Part shown: in pieces, positions 36,907 through 45,675 of the stretch
Layout of the letters: every line of letters begins with the position of its first letter
Position numbering within the stretch: the first letter of the stretch is position 1
DNA from: Georgenia muralis
GTDB lineage: Bacteria; Actinomycetota; Actinomycetes; Actinomycetales; Actinomycetaceae
NCBI RefSeq assembly: GCF_003814705.1
Contig: NZ_RKRA01000001.1
Span: forward strand, 3,354,776-3,418,775
Length of the DNA stretch: 64,000 bases
Reading direction: 5' to 3'
Program-made: the position numbers and the translations under genes
The notes under the pieces: model-generated
Databases searched by the model: none
What the model was told of the DNA's origin: nothing
Seen by the model: only the letters and a program-made list of their open reading frames with translations

Positions 36907-38036
36907 TCAAGGCACGGCTTTGGCGAGGGTCTTCCGGCTAGCTGGTGGTCGGCTTAGCGTCGGCTGCGCGGGTCCGGGAAGTGGCTGATCCGAAGTGTCG
37001 ATGAGCGGGTGCGAGTCGGCCGCGCTGGATTGACGAGTCGCCCCGCAGTGCCCTCCCGGACCCGCTCCACCCTGCTGCTGGGCGTCGGCGACGAGCTGTC
37101 GGTAGACGACGTCGGACAGGCGTCGCTTCAGACACCGCAGCGCCTCCATCGGAGTCTTGCCGGCATCGAGCTTGCGTCTGTAGTAGGCACGACCCTCGGT
37201 GTCGTGACGGATCTGAACGATCGCCGCGACGTGCAGGACGTGGTTCATCCGCCGGTTCCCGGCCCGCGACAAGCGGTGGCGGGTCTGCTCGCCCGAGGAG
37301 GCGTCCAGGGGTGCGGTGCCGGTCCAGGACGCGAACCGGTTGCGGTCGGCGAACCGTGCCACGTCGCCGACGTCGGCCAGGACCCGCGCGGCACCGGCTG
37401 GTCCGATGCCGTAGATGTCTATCAACCCCGACCTACGTTCGAGGACCGCGGCCTTCAGCTCGGCCTTGATCTTCTTCAGTTTGGCGTCGACCGTGACCAG
37501 GTCGGCGATCTCTTCGGCGGCCATCCGGCGGCGGGTCTTGCCGGCGATGTCGCGGGGCCGCACGGTAGCCAGCATCGCCTTGGCCTGGGCGGCGGACAGG
37601 TCGCGTTTGCGCTGGCCAGGCAGTAGTTCGCTGAGGAGGCGTTGCAGCCGATTGACGGTCTGGACCCGTTGACGGGCGAGCTCATCGCGGCGGTCGGTGA
37701 GCATCCTCAGGGCTTCGAGTTCACCGTCCTCGACCACCACCCGCAGGCCATGGGTGCGGACCGCGACGAGGGCGATGGAGTGGGCGTCCAAGGCATCGGT
37801 CTTGCGGTTGTGTCCGGTGTCGAACAGCCGCACCCGGGCCGCCAGCTTGGCCGGCACATCGACGACCTTCTCGCCGGCGGTGACGAGCCGTTGGGCCAGC
37901 GGACGACCTGCGCCGTTGGCTCCTTCGACGGCCCAGAGCCGGGTGGGCCACTGCTTCACATAACGGCGCATCGCGGCGTAACCGGTGTTGGTGGTGTCGA
38001 AGCGTCCGCTGCCGAGGAGCCGTTCGTGGGGGCGTG
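36907..38036 (-). pseudogene. IS110-family transposase, 5' end removed by IS256
   Basis: Reads SGRFDTTNTGYAAMRRYVKQ, LWAVEGANGAGRPLAQRLVT, DTGHNRKTDALDAHSIALVA (DEDD-domain blocks), then the C-terminal domain IDIYGIGPAGAARVLADVGD, FASWTGTAPLDASSGEQTRH and LSRAGNRRMNHVLHVAA. The first roughly 25 residues with the first catalytic aspartate (expected VDTHKD-like) are missing where IS256 begins. The frame is open to the stop at 36907. ATG 37973 (MRRYVKQWP) could make a protein without the first catalytic residue. Confidence 0.85.
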
Positions 38037-38043
38037 TCGGAAC

Positions 38044-39441
38044 TTCTGTGTAAGTGCGTGACCTCGAGGCTGGGCCGTGGGAGCGGCCCGGGGAGGACAC
38101 GTGATGAGCGATATGACCGAGACTGCACGGGTGGGACGTCGTGGTCGTGAGCCTGACCCTGAGCGTGGGGAGGGACTCGTCGACGCCGCGTTGGCGGAGG
38201 AGCTGGTCGCCCGGGCCCGTGAGCAGGGGGTGGAGCTCCTCGGGGAGAACGGACTGCTGCGGCAGATGACCAAGGCGGTGCTGGAGCGGGGCTTGGCCGA
38301 GGAGCTGACCGAGCACCTGGGCTACGAGCCGCACGAGCGGGCCGGGGCAGGCAACTCCCGCAACGGCACGACGCCGAAGCGGCTGCACTCCGAGGCCGGC
38401 ACGATCGACCTGGACGTCCCGCGCGACCGGGTGGGGTCCTTCGAGCCGCGGCTGGTGCGGAAGGGGCAACGGCGCCTGGACGGCATCGACAAGATCGTGA
38501 TCGGCCTCTACGCACGCGGGATGACCGTGCGGGACATCCGGGCCCACCTGGTCGAGATCTACGACGTGGAGGTCTCCGCGGACCTGATCTCCACGATCAC
38601 CGACGCGGTCCTGGAGGAGGTCCGCGAGTGGCAGGCCCGCCCGCTCGACCGCGTCTACCCGGTGATCTTCCTCGACGCGCTCATCTGCAAGGTCCGCAGC
38701 GAGGGAACCGTGCGCAACAAGGCCGCCCACCTGGCCGTCGGCGTCGATGTCGACGGCCGCAAGGAGGTCCTGGGCATCTGGGTCGAGCACACCGAGGGCG
38801 CGAAGTTCTGGCTGCGGGTGATGAACGACCTCAAGGCCCGCGGCGTCGAGGACGTCCTGATCGTCGTGTGCGACGGGCTCACCGGCCTGCCCGCCGCGGT
38901 CACGACCGTGTGGCCGGACGCGCTCGTGCAGACCTGCGTGGTCCACCTCGTGCGGGCCTCGATGCGCTGGGTGAACTACAAGGACCGCAAGAAGGTCGCC
39001 GCCCAGCTGCGCTCGATCTACGCCGCCTCCACCGAAACCGCCGCCCGAGACGCCCTGGACGCCTGGACCGAGTCCGACATCGGCCGGCAGTACCCGGCGA
39101 TCAAACGCCAGTGGGAGGCCGCCTGGGAACAGGTCATCCCGTTCTTCGCCTTCCCCCCGGAGGTCCGCAAAGTCATCTACACCACCAACATGATCGAGTC
39201 GATCAACTACCAGCTCCGCAAGATCACCAAGACGCGCGGACACTTCCCGACCGACGAGGCCCTGATCAAGCTGCTCTACCTCGGCTGCAAAGACCTCGGC
39301 GTGGAACACACCCGCAACACCGCCGGCCGCAGCCTGGCCACCGGCTCCTGGCGAGCCGCCCTGAACCAGTTCGACCTGATGTTCCCCGGCCGCCTGGACC
39401 GGGTCTGACACCATGAACACACGTCACGCACTTACACAGAA
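38044..39441 (+). mobile_element. IS256-family insertion sequence, apparently complete
   Basis: Terminal inverted repeats TTCTGTGTAAGTGCGTGAC at 38044-38062 and its exact complement at 39423-39441 enclose one intact transposase gene. The flanking eight bases (GTCGGAAC and CAACGGAC) do not match, so the usual 8-base target duplication is absent and the flanks were rearranged after insertion. Confidence 0.92.
38104..39408 (+). CDS. IS256-family transposase
   Basis: 434 residues, intact mutator-type transposase: LTEHLGYEPHERAGAGNSRN, GTIDLDVPRDRVGSFEPRLV, IGLYARGMTVRDIRAHL. Catalytic acids are in VIFLDALICKVR (D), LIVVCDGLTGLPAAV (D) and the C-terminal TTNMIESINYQLRKITKTRG (E). ATG 38104 is chosen; GTG 38101 is adjacent. 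Probably active. Confidence 0.96.
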   Translation: MSDMTETARVGRRGREPDPERGEGLVDAALAEELVARAREQGVELLGENGLLRQMTKAVLERGLAEELTEHLGYEPHERAGAGNSRNGTTPKRLHSEAGTIDLDVPRDRVGSFEPRLVRKGQRRLDGIDKIVIGLYARGMTVRDIRAHLVEIYDVEVSADLISTITDAVLEEVREWQARPLDRVYPVIFLDALICKVRSEGTVRNKAAHLAVGVDVDGRKEVLGIWVEHTEGAKFWLRVMNDLKARGVEDVLIVVCDGLTGLPAAVTTVWPDALVQTCVVHLVRASMRWVNYKDRKKVAAQLRSIYAASTETAARDALDAWTESDIGRQYPAIKRQWEAAWEQVIPFFAFPPEVRKVIYTTNMIESINYQLRKITKTRGHFPTDEALIKLLYLGCKDLGVEHTRNTAGRSLATGSWRAALNQFDLMFPGRLDRV

Positions 39442-39644
39442 CAACGGACAGGCCCTGCTCGGACCACCGATCGCAGCGCGGCGTGGACCTGCGGCCAGTG
39501 CGGGCCTCGGGCGAGGGGTTTATGCCCCATAAATGCCCCATGAATCAAAACTGGCAACCTTTCGGTCACGGTCACCAGTCCCGCTCGGGAGACGCATATG
39601 GCCCCGGACCTGCACGTTCGCAAGTCCGAGGCCATCTCACTCGG

Positions 39645-39659
39645 TCGGGCTGACAGTGT
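39645..39659. repeat. Direct repeat left of IS481 (tRNA-Pro 3'-end fragment)
   Basis: CGGTCGGGCTGACAG, exactly repeated at 40963-40977 on the other side of the IS481. GTCGGGCTGACAGG also stands at 2087-2100 just before the older IS481 remnant. Confidence 0.6.
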
Positions 39660-39684
39660 CCTGTTTCAACACATAGGCGACAGA

Positions 39685-40960
39685 TGTCTCAAGACATGCG
39701 CGACACGTCTCTCAAGACATCCGCGACACCGCTCGGACCCAGTAGGGCTCGGTCATGTCCTCGACAGCCCGTCTGGTCATCACCGCCGTCGTCCATCAGA
39801 ACCGCCCGGTCGCCGAGGTCGCCGCGACCTACGGTGTCCACCGATCGTGGGTCTACCGGCTCGTGCGCCGGTACGAGCAGGACGGCGAGGCAGCGCTCGA
39901 GCCGCGCTCACGCCGTCCCAAGACCGTCCCCAGAGCGACCAGCGCGGAGAAGGTGACGGCGATCCTGGCCCTGCGCGAGGAGCTGACCGCCGCCGGGCAC
40001 GACGCCGGCCCCGCCACCATCGCCGAGCACCTGACCCGCCGCGGGGTCACCGTGTCCGTGGCGACGATCTGGCGGACCCTGAACCGGCACGGCCTGATCA
40101 CCCCCGAGCCCAAGAAACGCCCGAAAGCCTCCTACATCCGCTTCGAAGCGTCCGCACCGAACGAGTGCTGGCAGTCCGACTTCACCCACGTCCGCCTCAA
40201 AGGCGGCACCGACACCGAAGTCATCACCTGGCTCGACGACCACTCCCGCTACGCCCTGTCCGTCACCGCCCACACCGTCATCACCGGTCAGACCGTCACC
40301 ACCACCTTCCAGACCACCGCCGCCGAGCACGGCCTACCCGCCACCGTCCTGACCGACAACGGCCTCGTCTACACCACCCACTCGCTCAAGGCCCGCAACA
40401 GCTTCCAGCGACTGCTCCACAAGCTCGGCATCCACCAGAAGAACGGCGCCCCCAACCACACCCCCAGACCCAGGGCAAGGTCGAACGCTTCCAGCAGACC
40501 CTCAAAAAGCACCTCGCAACCAGAGCGCCCGCGGACAACATCGCCGAGCTCCAGGCCCACATCGACACCTTCGTCACCTACTACAACACCACCCGCCCGC
40601 ACCGCTCCCTCGGCGGTCGCACCCCACGAGCGGCGTACATCGCCACACCCAAAGCCGTCCCGATAGGATCACCCGCCGGCAAGGACAACCGCGTCCGCCA
40701 CGACAAGGTCGACGGCCAAGGCTCCGTCACCCTGCGCTATAACGGCCGCCTGCACCACATCGGCGTCGGACGAACCCACGCCCGAACCCCCGTCGTCATC
40801 GTCATCCAGGACCGCCACATCGTCATCGCCGCCAAAGACACCGGCGAGATCATCCGCGAGCTCACCCTCGACCCCACACGCGACTACCAACCCCGAACAA
40901 CGACAAAAGCCGAACCCTCAAAATGAGGGTTCGGCCTGTCGCGGATGTCTTGCGACATCA
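39685..40960 (+). mobile_element. IS481-family insertion sequence
   Basis: The left end has two tandem versions of TGTCTCAAGACATSCGCGAC (39685-39705 and 39707-39729). The right end at 40936-40960 is its inverted counterpart (complement reads GATGTCGCAAGACATCCGCG). Encloses one transposase gene that is frameshifted. Confidence 0.8.
39755..40926 (+). pseudogene. IS481-family transposase, one frameshift
   Basis: From ATG 39755: helix-turn-helix VAEVAATYGVHRSWVYRLVR, then DDE blocks NECWQSDFTHVRLKGGTDTE, WLDDHSRYALSVTAH and ATVLTDNGLVYTTHSL. Near 40463-40472 (KNGAPNH) a base is missing from a C-run; the frame must shift to go on as QTQGKVERFQQTLKKHLATR, which holds the catalytic glutamate, and YYNTTRPHRSLGGRTPRAAY to the stop at 40926. 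A sequencing error in the C-run or rescue by slippage is possible. Confidence 0.88.
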
Positions 40961-40962
40961 CA

Positions 40963-41001
40963 CGGTCGGGCTGACAGGATTTGAACCTGCGACCCCTTGG
41001 C
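40963..41001 (-). other. att scar: 3' end of a tRNA-Pro gene
   Basis: On the minus strand: CAAGGGGTCGCAGGTTCAAA then TCCTGTCAGCCCGACCG, i.e. the 3' end of the anticodon stem, variable loop, T-arm and acceptor strand of tRNA-Pro. The anticodon arm is broken at CAAGG. Likely left end of the element that carries everything to the right. 41002-41297 has no gene. Confidence 0.65.
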
Positions 41002-41297
41002 GGATTCGGACGGATCCGGGTCGTCGCCGCTTGTCTCCGGAACTCGCGGATTCCCTTGTGTTTCCGGGGAACCAGGCGGTTCACTCAATCTGAGTGTACT
41101 GGGCCAGTCAGGGTTGCTCAGGGGTGATTGCGATGGGTAAGCGGTAGGTTTCTGTCGTTCAACGCAGACATCTCCCACAGCCGCTGTCGGCATGTATAAC
41201 GCACCACGTCAACGACTCCCGCCTGTGCTTGCCGAAGGCCGACTACCAGCCGTTCGGAGCAGATCCTCCGGTGGTCCGCGAGGCCAACGGCTAACCG

Positions 41298-41466
41298 AAC
41301 TCCTTGGCTTCGTCGATGAGGAACCGGTAGCCGAACTCGGGGTCGTGCTTGTGGGTGTCAATAAGTGCGTTGGCCCGGTAGGCCTGCGCGAGCTCGGCGT
41401 TGCCGACTGGCCGGGCGAGGCAGCGGTAGTAGGGCTGGCGCGCGATCTTGAGCATCGGGACCGTCC
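41298..41466 (-). pseudogene. IS3-family transposase OrfB fragment
   Basis: The minus-strand frame reads MLKIARQPYYRCLARPVGNA, ELAQAYRANALIDTHKHDPE and FGYRFLIDEAKEFG then TAG at 41298. This is the N-terminal part of an IS3-type OrfB (about 55 of about 300 residues) with no DDE domain. Confidence 0.6.
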
Positions 41467-41500
41467 GGGGCTCGCACCTTGAGCAGCTGCCTGTCCGGAA

Positions 41501-41902
41501 CTAATCCCGAAGCGGCTCGTCCATTTCGGTCAGGAACGCAAGAGCGAGGACCATCCACTCCGCAGGGGTAGCGCCCTCCTCCCAGATCTCGAGGTACTCC
41601 TCCGGAGTCAGCCCTCTCGGCGCTGGGTTCAGCGGACCGCGGTCGTAGCCGTCGAACGGTGATGTGCTCTTCACCGCGAAGAGTATGTCCCGGGCCTGAG
41701 ACGTTCTGCCGTCAGCGGAACCACCGACTTGGAACGTCCGGAAGACCTTGGCGTCCCTAGCGGGCGGCCACATCTTCCATACGCGGAGGAACGCGCCCTC
41801 CCACTCGCAGTGCGCCCAACGCCAGGGACCTTCGAAGCCCACGGCGGCCAGGCCGGCGAGCAGTCCTTCCGCGGTGTTCTTGAGCTTCTGCTGCTTGTTC
41901 AC
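41501..41902 (-). CDS. Hypothetical protein, 133 residues
   Basis: Starts MNKQQKLKNTAEGLLAGLAA, contains FEGPWRWAHCEWEGAFLRVW, TSQARDILFAVKSTSPF and LTPEEYLEIWEEGATPAEWM. Soluble, tryptophan-rich, no known motif recognised. It lies 19 bases downstream of the CHAT gene on the same strand and could be its partner or substrate. Function unknown. Confidence 0.7.
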   Translation of the reverse strand: MNKQQKLKNTAEGLLAGLAAVGFEGPWRWAHCEWEGAFLRVWKMWPPARDAKVFRTFQVGGSADGRTSQARDILFAVKSTSPFDGYDRGPLNPAPRGLTPEEYLEIWEEGATPAEWMVLALAFLTEMDEPLRD

Positions 41903-41921
41903 GTCGGGCCTTTCGGGGACG

Positions 41922-43046
41922 TCACGAGCCGGCGGGCGGCGAGACCAGGACGAGCGTTGCCGGATCGACGTCGTCTCGTGTCCTCAGCGTCGGAAGATGG
42001 GAGTGGTCGGCCTGGTCGAGGTCGAACATGGAGGCGGCAAGCATCTGCACCTTCGCCTGTTCGACCGCCGTTGCAACCGACTGTGCGGAGGCGAGCGCGG
42101 CGTAGAACGATCGGGCGAAGACAACGGCGGCCGTGTCGTCGACCGTGTCCGACATCCCGATCACCGCAGGTACCGTCTGGAGGAGATCGTCTGCACCCTC
42201 GAGGCTCTCGCAGGCGTTCAGGACGACCAGGCGAGGCGGTTCGTCAGTGGCTCCGAGGAGCCTCGCAAGGAGCGTGAAGTTGACGTCCTGCCCGTCGGGT
42301 GCGCCGGCGTCGTTCTCCATCCAGACGCCGAACGCGTCAGCGTGGCCAGAGAAGTGCACGACGTGGGGACGGTGGTCGTTGAGTCCGGCGCTCAGATCGC
42401 CGAAGGTTGCGGCGGGTGCGTGCTCGACGACGACGAGATCGCGGTACTTCGAGCCGCGCAAGCCCTGCTTGACCTGTCGCACTTCCTGGTCGACGCGAAG
42501 CCACGTGCCTTGTTCGACGACCGTCCCATCGGGGCTCGTCACCGTGTTTGTGGTGGCGTCGGGGTTTGACGTCAGGTAGAGCACCCGGAGCCGCTCGGGA
42601 ACTGGCGGGGCGACCTCGACGTAGCGGGTCACGGGTGACGGGCTGCTCGCGTTCGCCAAGGCACGTGCGTGGCTGAGCTCTTCACGCCTTCGCCTCGCAT
42701 CGTTGTTCCGCTGGGCGTTTTCGGCGGCCTTCCGCTCTGATCCTTCGGCGGCGCGCAGCGAGGTCGTCTTGCTGGCGATCGTCTTGTCGATGGTCGCTAT
42801 GTCCTTGCGCGCCTTGGCGACCTTGTCCTCGGCGGCGTCCGCCTTCTTCTCCTCGCGTTCGGCCGCAGCTAGCGACGACCGGATCGCGCTGGCGCTCTTG
42901 GAGCGCGCTGCCGCCTCACGCTTCTTGCGGGCGGCCTCGCGCGCCGCCGTAGCGACCTTGCCCTGCGCAGCGATGATCTTCGCGTGGCTGGCTTTCTTGT
43001 CTTCCAGAGTCGCGATCTCCCGACGGAGAGTGTCGCTACGTGCCAT
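41922..43046 (-). CDS. CHAT-domain caspase-like protease with coiled-coil front
   Basis: 374 residues. Residues 1-130 are a charged coiled coil ([40 protein letters not shown]). The C-terminal CHAT domain starts [13 protein letters not shown] and has the catalytic pair H235 in [13 protein letters not shown] and C279 in [17 protein letters not shown], followed by [24 protein letters not shown] proteases act in defence systems and cleave partner proteins when triggered. GTG 43055 is an alternative start. The sensor is not obvious; the coiled coil may hold it. Confidence 0.85.
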   Translation of the reverse strand: MARSDTLRREIATLEDKKASHAKIIAAQGKVATAAREAARKKREAAARSKSASAIRSSLAAAEREEKKADAAEDKVAKARKDIATIDKTIASKTTSLRAAEGSERKAAENAQRNNDARRRREELSHARALANASSPSPVTRYVEVAPPVPERLRVLYLTSNPDATTNTVTSPDGTVVEQGTWLRVDQEVRQVKQGLRGSKYRDLVVVEHAPAATFGDLSAGLNDHRPHVVHFSGHADAFGVWMENDAGAPDGQDVNFTLLARLLGATDEPPRLVVLNACESLEGADDLLQTVPAVIGMSDTVDDTAAVVFARSFYAALASAQSVATAVEQAKVQMLAASMFDLDQADHSHLPTLRTRDDVDPATLVLVSPPAGS

Positions 43047-43382
43047 CCATCTCACCCATCTCTGCTGGTCTGAGTTGCTGGTGCCGCCGTCCGATGGAGC
43101 CGCCTACGGTGGCGAGGCTGCCATGGGCACGCCATTGAGTTCTACCGTCGTGAGGCGTGGTCTGCTCGGCGCCTCGCTCGGCGATCCCTAGCCGACGACG
43201 TGCCACCATCAGCAGTATGGGCAGTGAAATGACTGGGCTCCCTTAGGGACGCGTGCAGCGATGACGTCCCCTCCGTACTGGGACTCAAGAGGGAGTTGCT
43301 TGGTACTGCACCGAACACCTCGCAGGTACATAACCCTTCGCTCCGATCTCGTCGCGTCGCGGAGGCGCTGCCGGGCTTGTCT
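43047..43382. other. Intergenic region between CHAT and the Ubl cassette
   Basis: No gene seen. Presumed 3' end of the DUF6527 transcript and promoter of the CHAT gene. Confidence 0.4.
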
Positions 43383-43781
43383 TCAGCGCCGGATGCGGCG
43401 GAAGAGGTCTGCGACCATTCGCTTGGCGCGGTCAAGCCGGGACAGGTTGAGGTTGAGCGCCGCTGCCTGATCCCGCGCCTGGGCGCGAACGTGGTGCTCG
43501 AGGGTCATGTTCGAGAGCCACCGCACGTGGGACGCCTGGATGACGTAGTGGGACTTGCAGTCGTACGCACCGTTGCCGATGGACGGTGAGAGGCTGACTC
43601 GTCCGTCGTAGCGGAGCGCCCACCCGGCTGGGCCGAGTGGGGTGACGACCTCCGTGCCGCATCCACAGCAGCACAGGTGGGCGACGATGTTGTGCGCGCC
43701 GCTGATGTAGAGCACGCCCGGCTCGAGGGGAGTGGGAAGCACCTCGACAAACCGGTGGTCCATCTCGTGGTGGCGGCTCAC
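43383..43781 (-). CDS. DUF6527 family protein, putative Zn-dependent deconjugase
   Basis: 132 residues. Metal-ligand-rich blocks: IVAHLCCCGCGTEVVTPLG (H35, C37, C38, C39, C41) and SLSPSIGNGAYDCKSHYVI (C75, H78). The P-S-I-G-N...C-x-S-H-Y pattern is that of DUF6527, which typically follows a Ubl and an E1 gene in bacterial operons. From memory, unchecked, such proteins are described as zinc peptidases that remove the Ubl. GTG 43781 overlaps the E1 stop (GTGA). The last 40 residues form a basic helix. Confidence 0.78.
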   Translation of the reverse strand: MSRHHEMDHRFVEVLPTPLEPGVLYISGAHNIVAHLCCCGCGTEVVTPLGPAGWALRYDGRVSLSPSIGNGAYDCKSHYVIQASHVRWLSNMTLEHHVRAQARDQAAALNLNLSRLDRAKRMVADLFRRIRR

Positions 43782-44917
43782 ACGGACAGCCTGTTGATCG
43801 TGTTGTCGCTGACGGGGTAAGCGAAGGCGGGCATGTCGGATGCCATGTCGGCGTAGAAGCCGAGATGGCGCTTCCACTGGAGCACTGCGAGTGCTGCATT
43901 AAGGGCATTGAGGTCGCCGATCTGGATGTTGCTCTGGTACTCGTCGGGTGCCGTGCCCCCGGCCGGGATCGGCACACGTCGTCCAGGGGTGCTGGTCGAG
44001 ACGCGCACCATGCCGGTCAGTCCAGCGCCGGTGTCGGTGACGCCCATGCCCACGTCGATGAACGACATGTCAGCGGCCTCCAGGGCCGCGACGATGCCCT
44101 GGCGGTCGGAGCCGTCGTCGAGCGCGAGGAAGACGAAGTTGAAGCCCGCGACCTCCGCGACGGTCTCGACCTCGAAGTATGTGGGGTGAGCGATGATCCC
44201 GCGCTTGATGCGCGAGTACTGCGCTGCCCAGTGCTCGGCCTTGTTCGGCTGGGCTCGCAGCTCGTTGATGTCGGCGGCGCCCGGAGCGCGAAAGGCGTTG
44301 TGGTTGATGAAGACGTCGCCGTCGTAGAGGTGGATCTCGGCTACCGGTGACTTGGCGACGAGGTCGAGAATGTGCGAACCCGTGCCGCCGAGGCCGACGA
44401 TCGCGATCCGCATGCCGCGGAAGATCGAGTTGAGGGAGGTGGTGCCGGCCCGGCTGGACGATGAGTCGCGGTAGGCGAACGGGTAGTCGTCGTCGGCGAC
44501 CTCGTGGACCGGATAGGTGCGCGCAGTGGCCCGGGTATCGATGCGGCGGGCCCAGCGTGAGAGCAGGTCGACGTAGATGGTGACCTTGTCGTAGTAGTTG
44601 CGGTAATTACCCTCGGGCGGCTTGGCGGAGAAGTAGAAGTTGGTGCGCAGGCCAGGCAGCAGATCGCTGACCTGCATGCCGTGGATCACCTTCGCCAGGC
44701 GCCGACCATCGTTGTCGCAGGGCTCCGATCCCGCGAAGTGGGTCGTGTGGTCCGGCGGCGTCGTCAGGATGTCGCCGGCCATGGTGGCCGGCATGACGAA
44801 CTGCCCTCGGGCCACCGTCTTGTCGGCGGTGACGTAGGGGACGTCGTGGACGACCAGGTAGCCATCACGCAGTTCGACGTCGTAGCCCTCGTTCAGAAGG
44901 CGGGTGAGGTCGTCCAT
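43778..44917 (-). CDS. E1-like ThiF adenylyltransferase with a single cysteine
   Basis: 379 residues. N-terminal domain of about 165 residues (TRLLNEGYDVELRDGYLVVH, NYYDKVTIYVDLLSRWARRI). The ThiF/E1 fold has the ATP loop MRIAIVGLGGTGSHILDLVA (G175-G180), IHLYDGDVFINHNAFR and FVFLALDDGSDRQGIVAAL. The only cysteine is C67 in the N-terminal domain, so no thioester cysteine exists in the adenylation fold. It should adenylate the C-terminus of the Ubl encoded two bases upstream. Transfer may use a serine or go direct. Confidence 0.88.
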   Translation of the reverse strand: MDDLTRLLNEGYDVELRDGYLVVHDVPYVTADKTVARGQFVMPATMAGDILTTPPDHTTHFAGSEPCDNDGRRLAKVIHGMQVSDLLPGLRTNFYFSAKPPEGNYRNYYDKVTIYVDLLSRWARRIDTRATARTYPVHEVADDDYPFAYRDSSSSRAGTTSLNSIFRGMRIAIVGLGGTGSHILDLVAKSPVAEIHLYDGDVFINHNAFRAPGAADINELRAQPNKAEHWAAQYSRIKRGIIAHPTYFEVETVAEVAGFNFVFLALDDGSDRQGIVAALEAADMSFIDVGMGVTDTGAGLTGMVRVSTSTPGRRVPIPAGGTAPDEYQSNIQIGDLNALNAALAVLQWKRHLGFYADMASDMPAFAYPVSDNTINRLSV

Positions 44918-44919
44918 GA

Positions 44920-45204
44920 TCAGGACCGCGTCGTGGTCTGGACGCCGAAGCTCGTTCCCTTCTTGACACGAATCCCCTGGCCCGGGGCCAAGGAGCCCGA
45001 CTCGTTCCCGTGCTGAGCGCGGGTGTACGTCACGATGTACTCGGTGTCGGCGCCTGGGGTCTGCCCGGGGAAGGCGAGCGCGACGACCTGCTCGAACGAC
45101 ACCTCCTTGTCCGCGACGAGGTGCGGGCGAGCGTTCACGAAGACCTCGATCATCTTGGAGCCGTTGGCAGCGGCCAGCTCGGTCAGCGCGTCGGTGGAAA
45201 CCAT
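44920..45204 (-). CDS. Single-domain ubiquitin-like protein (multiubiquitin family)
   Basis: 94 residues. The beta-grasp domain reads MIEVFVNARPHLVADKEVSF, EQVVALAFPGQTPGADTEYI, VTYTRAQHGNESGSLAPGQG, IRVKKGTSFGVQTTTRS. The family (PF14452-like) often has two or more domains; here there is one after a short helix (DALTELAAANGSK). The C-terminus is TTRS, with no terminal glycine. ATG 45204 has AGGAGG 6 bases upstream. First gene of the Ubl-E1-DUF6527 operon. Confidence 0.85.
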   Translation of the reverse strand: MVSTDALTELAAANGSKMIEVFVNARPHLVADKEVSFEQVVALAFPGQTPGADTEYIVTYTRAQHGNESGSLAPGQGIRVKKGTSFGVQTTTRS

Positions 45205-45253
45205 GGGTACCTCCTGGGTGTCGCGCAGGGAACCAGGCCGCGGCGCGGTAGGC

Positions 45254-45270
45254 TTTACCTGTCTGGTAAA
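45254..45270. promoter_or_regulatory. Operator palindrome 1 (TTTACC-N5-GGTAAA)
   Basis: TTTACCTGTCTGGTAAA, in the 102-base gap between the divergent Ubl operon and the toxin-antitoxin pair. A second copy lies 18 bases further right. Probable binding site of the HigA-like antitoxin. Confidence 0.75.
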
Positions 45271-45288
45271 CAACCGTAGCACGATGGC

Positions 45289-45305
45289 TTTACCTGGGAG
45301 GTAAA
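45289..45305. promoter_or_regulatory. Operator palindrome 2, over the toxin ribosome site
   Basis: TTTACCTGGGAGGTAAA. Centre-to-centre distance to palindrome 1 is 35 bases. It includes GGGAGG, the ribosome site of the toxin gene that starts at 45307, so a bound repressor would also block that promoter. Confidence 0.75.
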
Positions 45306-45306
45306 G

Positions 45307-45675
45307 GTGCTTCTGGCGTGGCGCGACCCCGCGCTCGAGCAAACCTGCTCGTCCAGCGACGCCATCGAGCTCCGCTGGCCGCAGTCAGCGGACGCGGTCA
45401 GGCGCCTCTTGTGGACCGTCAAGCACTGTCGGGACCTTGCCGCACTACTGAGGCACCCGTCCGTCAGGGTCACGAGCGACAGCCACCGCACCGAGACGTC
45501 ACTGAGCGTTCAGATGCGCAAGGCGGGGATGCGCGCGATGGCGCTGGCACGCACCGGCGAAGTCCTCGGCATCGCCGAGGCAGACCAACTCCTGCGACAT
45601 GCGAGCACCACGACTGCACTGCTCGTCGCCGACCTCATGGCAGAGGGATCCGGCAGCCTTCGAAAGGCAATGTGA
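45307..45675 (+). CDS. HigB-like toxin
   Basis: 122 residues. Blocks fitting a RelE/HigB-like mRNA interferase: LLAWRDPALEQTCSSSDAIE, AVRRLLWTVKHCRDLAALLR and VQMRKAGMRAMALARTGEVL. It precedes, and overlaps in TGATG, an antitoxin-like gene, the order usual for higBA. GTG 45307 has GGGAGG 7 bases upstream. Similarity to the family is modest, and the C-terminal 25 residues do not fit the usual end. Confidence 0.6.
   Translation: MLLAWRDPALEQTCSSSDAIELRWPQSADAVRRLLWTVKHCRDLAALLRHPSVRVTSDSHRTETSLSVQMRKAGMRAMALARTGEVLGIAEADQLLRHASTTTALLVADLMAEGSGSLRKAM

Noticed and set aside
43383-44917. A conventional CBASS Cap2/Cap3 pair
   Set aside because: The E1 has no E2 domain, there is no JAB motif in the DUF6527 protein and no CD-NTase is adjacent.
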